From Planctomycetota bacterium (GTDB lineage Bacteria; Planctomycetota; PUPC01; DSUN01), in assembly GCA_016872875.1 (NCBI GenBank), contig VGYW01000554.1, positions 1-5,020 of the forward strand: a DNA stretch of 5,020 bases, given 5' to 3'. A model generated the notes under the pieces. It worked only from the letters and a program-made list of their open reading frames with translations, made no database searches and had not been told where the DNA came from. The position numbers and the translations under genes are program-made. Every line of letters begins with the position of its first letter. The stretch's first letter is position 1. This document shows, piece by piece, positions 4,165 through 5,020 of the stretch.

Positions 4165-4920
4165 ATGAATGCGTTGAAACCCCTGCCTTCCCCCCGCCTC
4201 CTGGCCGCGCTCGCGGCCCTCGCCCTGACGATGCTCAGCGGCTGCGCGATCCGCGGCGACCTCGAGGTCTATTGGTGCCGAGAGGTCGTGGCGGCGCGTT
4301 GGTACCGGGACACTTCGGTCAACCAGGACTACTTGATCATCGCCTATCGGGCCAAAGGACGGGGCAACGACATCTTCGTCGACTGGATCGCCGGCAAGAC
4401 CTTGCGCGACGGCGTGGGCCTGCCGCCGGAGAGCTGGATACCCACTGTTCTGTGCGACAAGCGCCGTGGTGGCCTCATATACTTGCCCGAGCAGGCTATG
4501 CGCTTCGTGTTAAGGAGGCCGCGCGACGAGTCGGCCGCCATCCCCAAGGTCGCCCAACCCGTGCCCGTCGTGGACCTCAAGCCTGACGTGGCGGAGCCGC
4601 CGCCACTCCCTCCTGGCACCCCGATGCAGGTCTGCTACTGGCCCTCCGGAGGGCCTCGCATGTCACGAAAGGAGGTGCTTGTCCTCATCCGGAACGACCG
4701 CGGGGCTGTGGTCGAGCGGCGCGCGGGCCTGGGCGCCGAGTTTGAGCCCTTGTGGTGGAATGATCCCGACCTCGCGCACTTTCCTTTCGAGGGCTTGTTC
4801 CTCGACTTGGCTACGCTTCCTCTCCGGTTTGTCGTCCTGGTTGGCCGGATCGCTACTGGAAACGAGTGCTGGCCATTCCCCCCCGAACATTTTTGCCGCT
4901 TCGGGGTTCTTTGTGGGTAG
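4165..4920 (+). CDS. Secreted lipoprotein of unknown function, paralogue 2
   Basis: The 251-residue product has the same signal peptide as its neighbour (MNALKPLP, Ala/Leu core, lipobox L24-S25-G26-C27). The mature part aligns by eye with paralogue 1 through QDYLIIAY (54-61), GLPP (85-88), PPLPPGTPMQVCYWPS (146-161), VLVLIRNDRGAVVERR (171-186), a WW pair (197-198) and GLFLDLATLPLRFVVL (210-225). It carries about 20 extra residues before the PPLPPG motif and a Cys-rich tail, NECWPFPPEHFCRFGVLC, absent from paralogue 1. The start at 4165 is chosen for SD GGAGGG 6 nt upstream and the signal peptide; the in-frame ATG at 4078 lies in repeat DNA ahead of the promoter. The function is unknown. Tandem paralogues with separate promoters suggest a small lipoprotein family, perhaps with further members outside the window. 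Confidence 0.8.
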   Translation: MNALKPLPSPRLLAALAALALTMLSGCAIRGDLEVYWCREVVAARWYRDTSVNQDYLIIAYRAKGRGNDIFVDWIAGKTLRDGVGLPPESWIPTVLCDKRRGGLIYLPEQAMRFVLRRPRDESAAIPKVAQPVPVVDLKPDVAEPPPLPPGTPMQVCYWPSGGPRMSRKEVLVLIRNDRGAVVERRAGLGAEFEPLWWNDPDLAHFPFEGLFLDLATLPLRFVVLVGRIATGNECWPFPPEHFCRFGVLCG

Positions 4921-5020
4921 CCCCCAGGGGTTGTGGTTGTCGGTCGGCGCGAGCAGCTGGCGATCCAGCGCCGGCACAGGTGTATTTCGGCGTAAGTCCT
5001 TGCCATGCCTATGCTGAGGG

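Noticed and set aside
4635..5006. Minus-strand frames opposite the end of the second lipoprotein
   Set aside because: The plus-strand frame is supported by its paralogue over the same residues, and these have no recognisable start or domain.

Overview
This is a very GC-rich bacterial window, with good Shine-Dalgarno (SD) sites, a sigma70-type promoter pair and lipobox lipoproteins, so the host is probably Gram-negative. The density of dispersed palindromes and short tandem repeats in every intergenic gap resembles Planctomycetes and related PVC or candidate-phylum genomes. That placement is an impression from sequence style, not a proven taxonomy.

Layout. Positions 1-484 hold three tandem copies (period about 180 bp) of a 133-nt foldable element with 14-bp inverted ends. 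Positions 498-3004 hold three minus-strand genes, transcribed right to left: a scaffold-like coiled-coil protein (3004-2192), an HK97-fold phage major capsid protein (2057-993) and a 102-residue membrane protein of holin-like build (806-498). Positions 3145-4920 hold two plus-strand paralogous lipoproteins (3145-3792 and 4165-4920). Each has its own near-identical promoter, SD site and signal-peptide block. The gap between them (3793-4117) is a chain of hairpins with no gene. Positions 4921-5020 show nothing I can support.

How it fits together. Scaffold followed by capsid is the classic order of a phage head module, and this capsid lacks a long N-terminal delta domain, which agrees with a separate scaffold. 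No portal, terminase, protease or tail gene is visible. The genes upstream of the scaffold are host-type lipoproteins pointing the other way. The cassette is therefore a prophage remnant, a domesticated head module, or one edge of a larger element running past position 1. Its ORFs are intact.

The most unusual feature is how far repeats have invaded the cassette. All three gaps around the minus-strand genes contain inverted arrays of 7-mers or 9-mers, and two of them can fold into long hairpins. The scaffold gene itself carries at least three in-frame palindromic repeats. The two lipoproteins look like a duplicated expression and secretion cassette with diverged mature domains.
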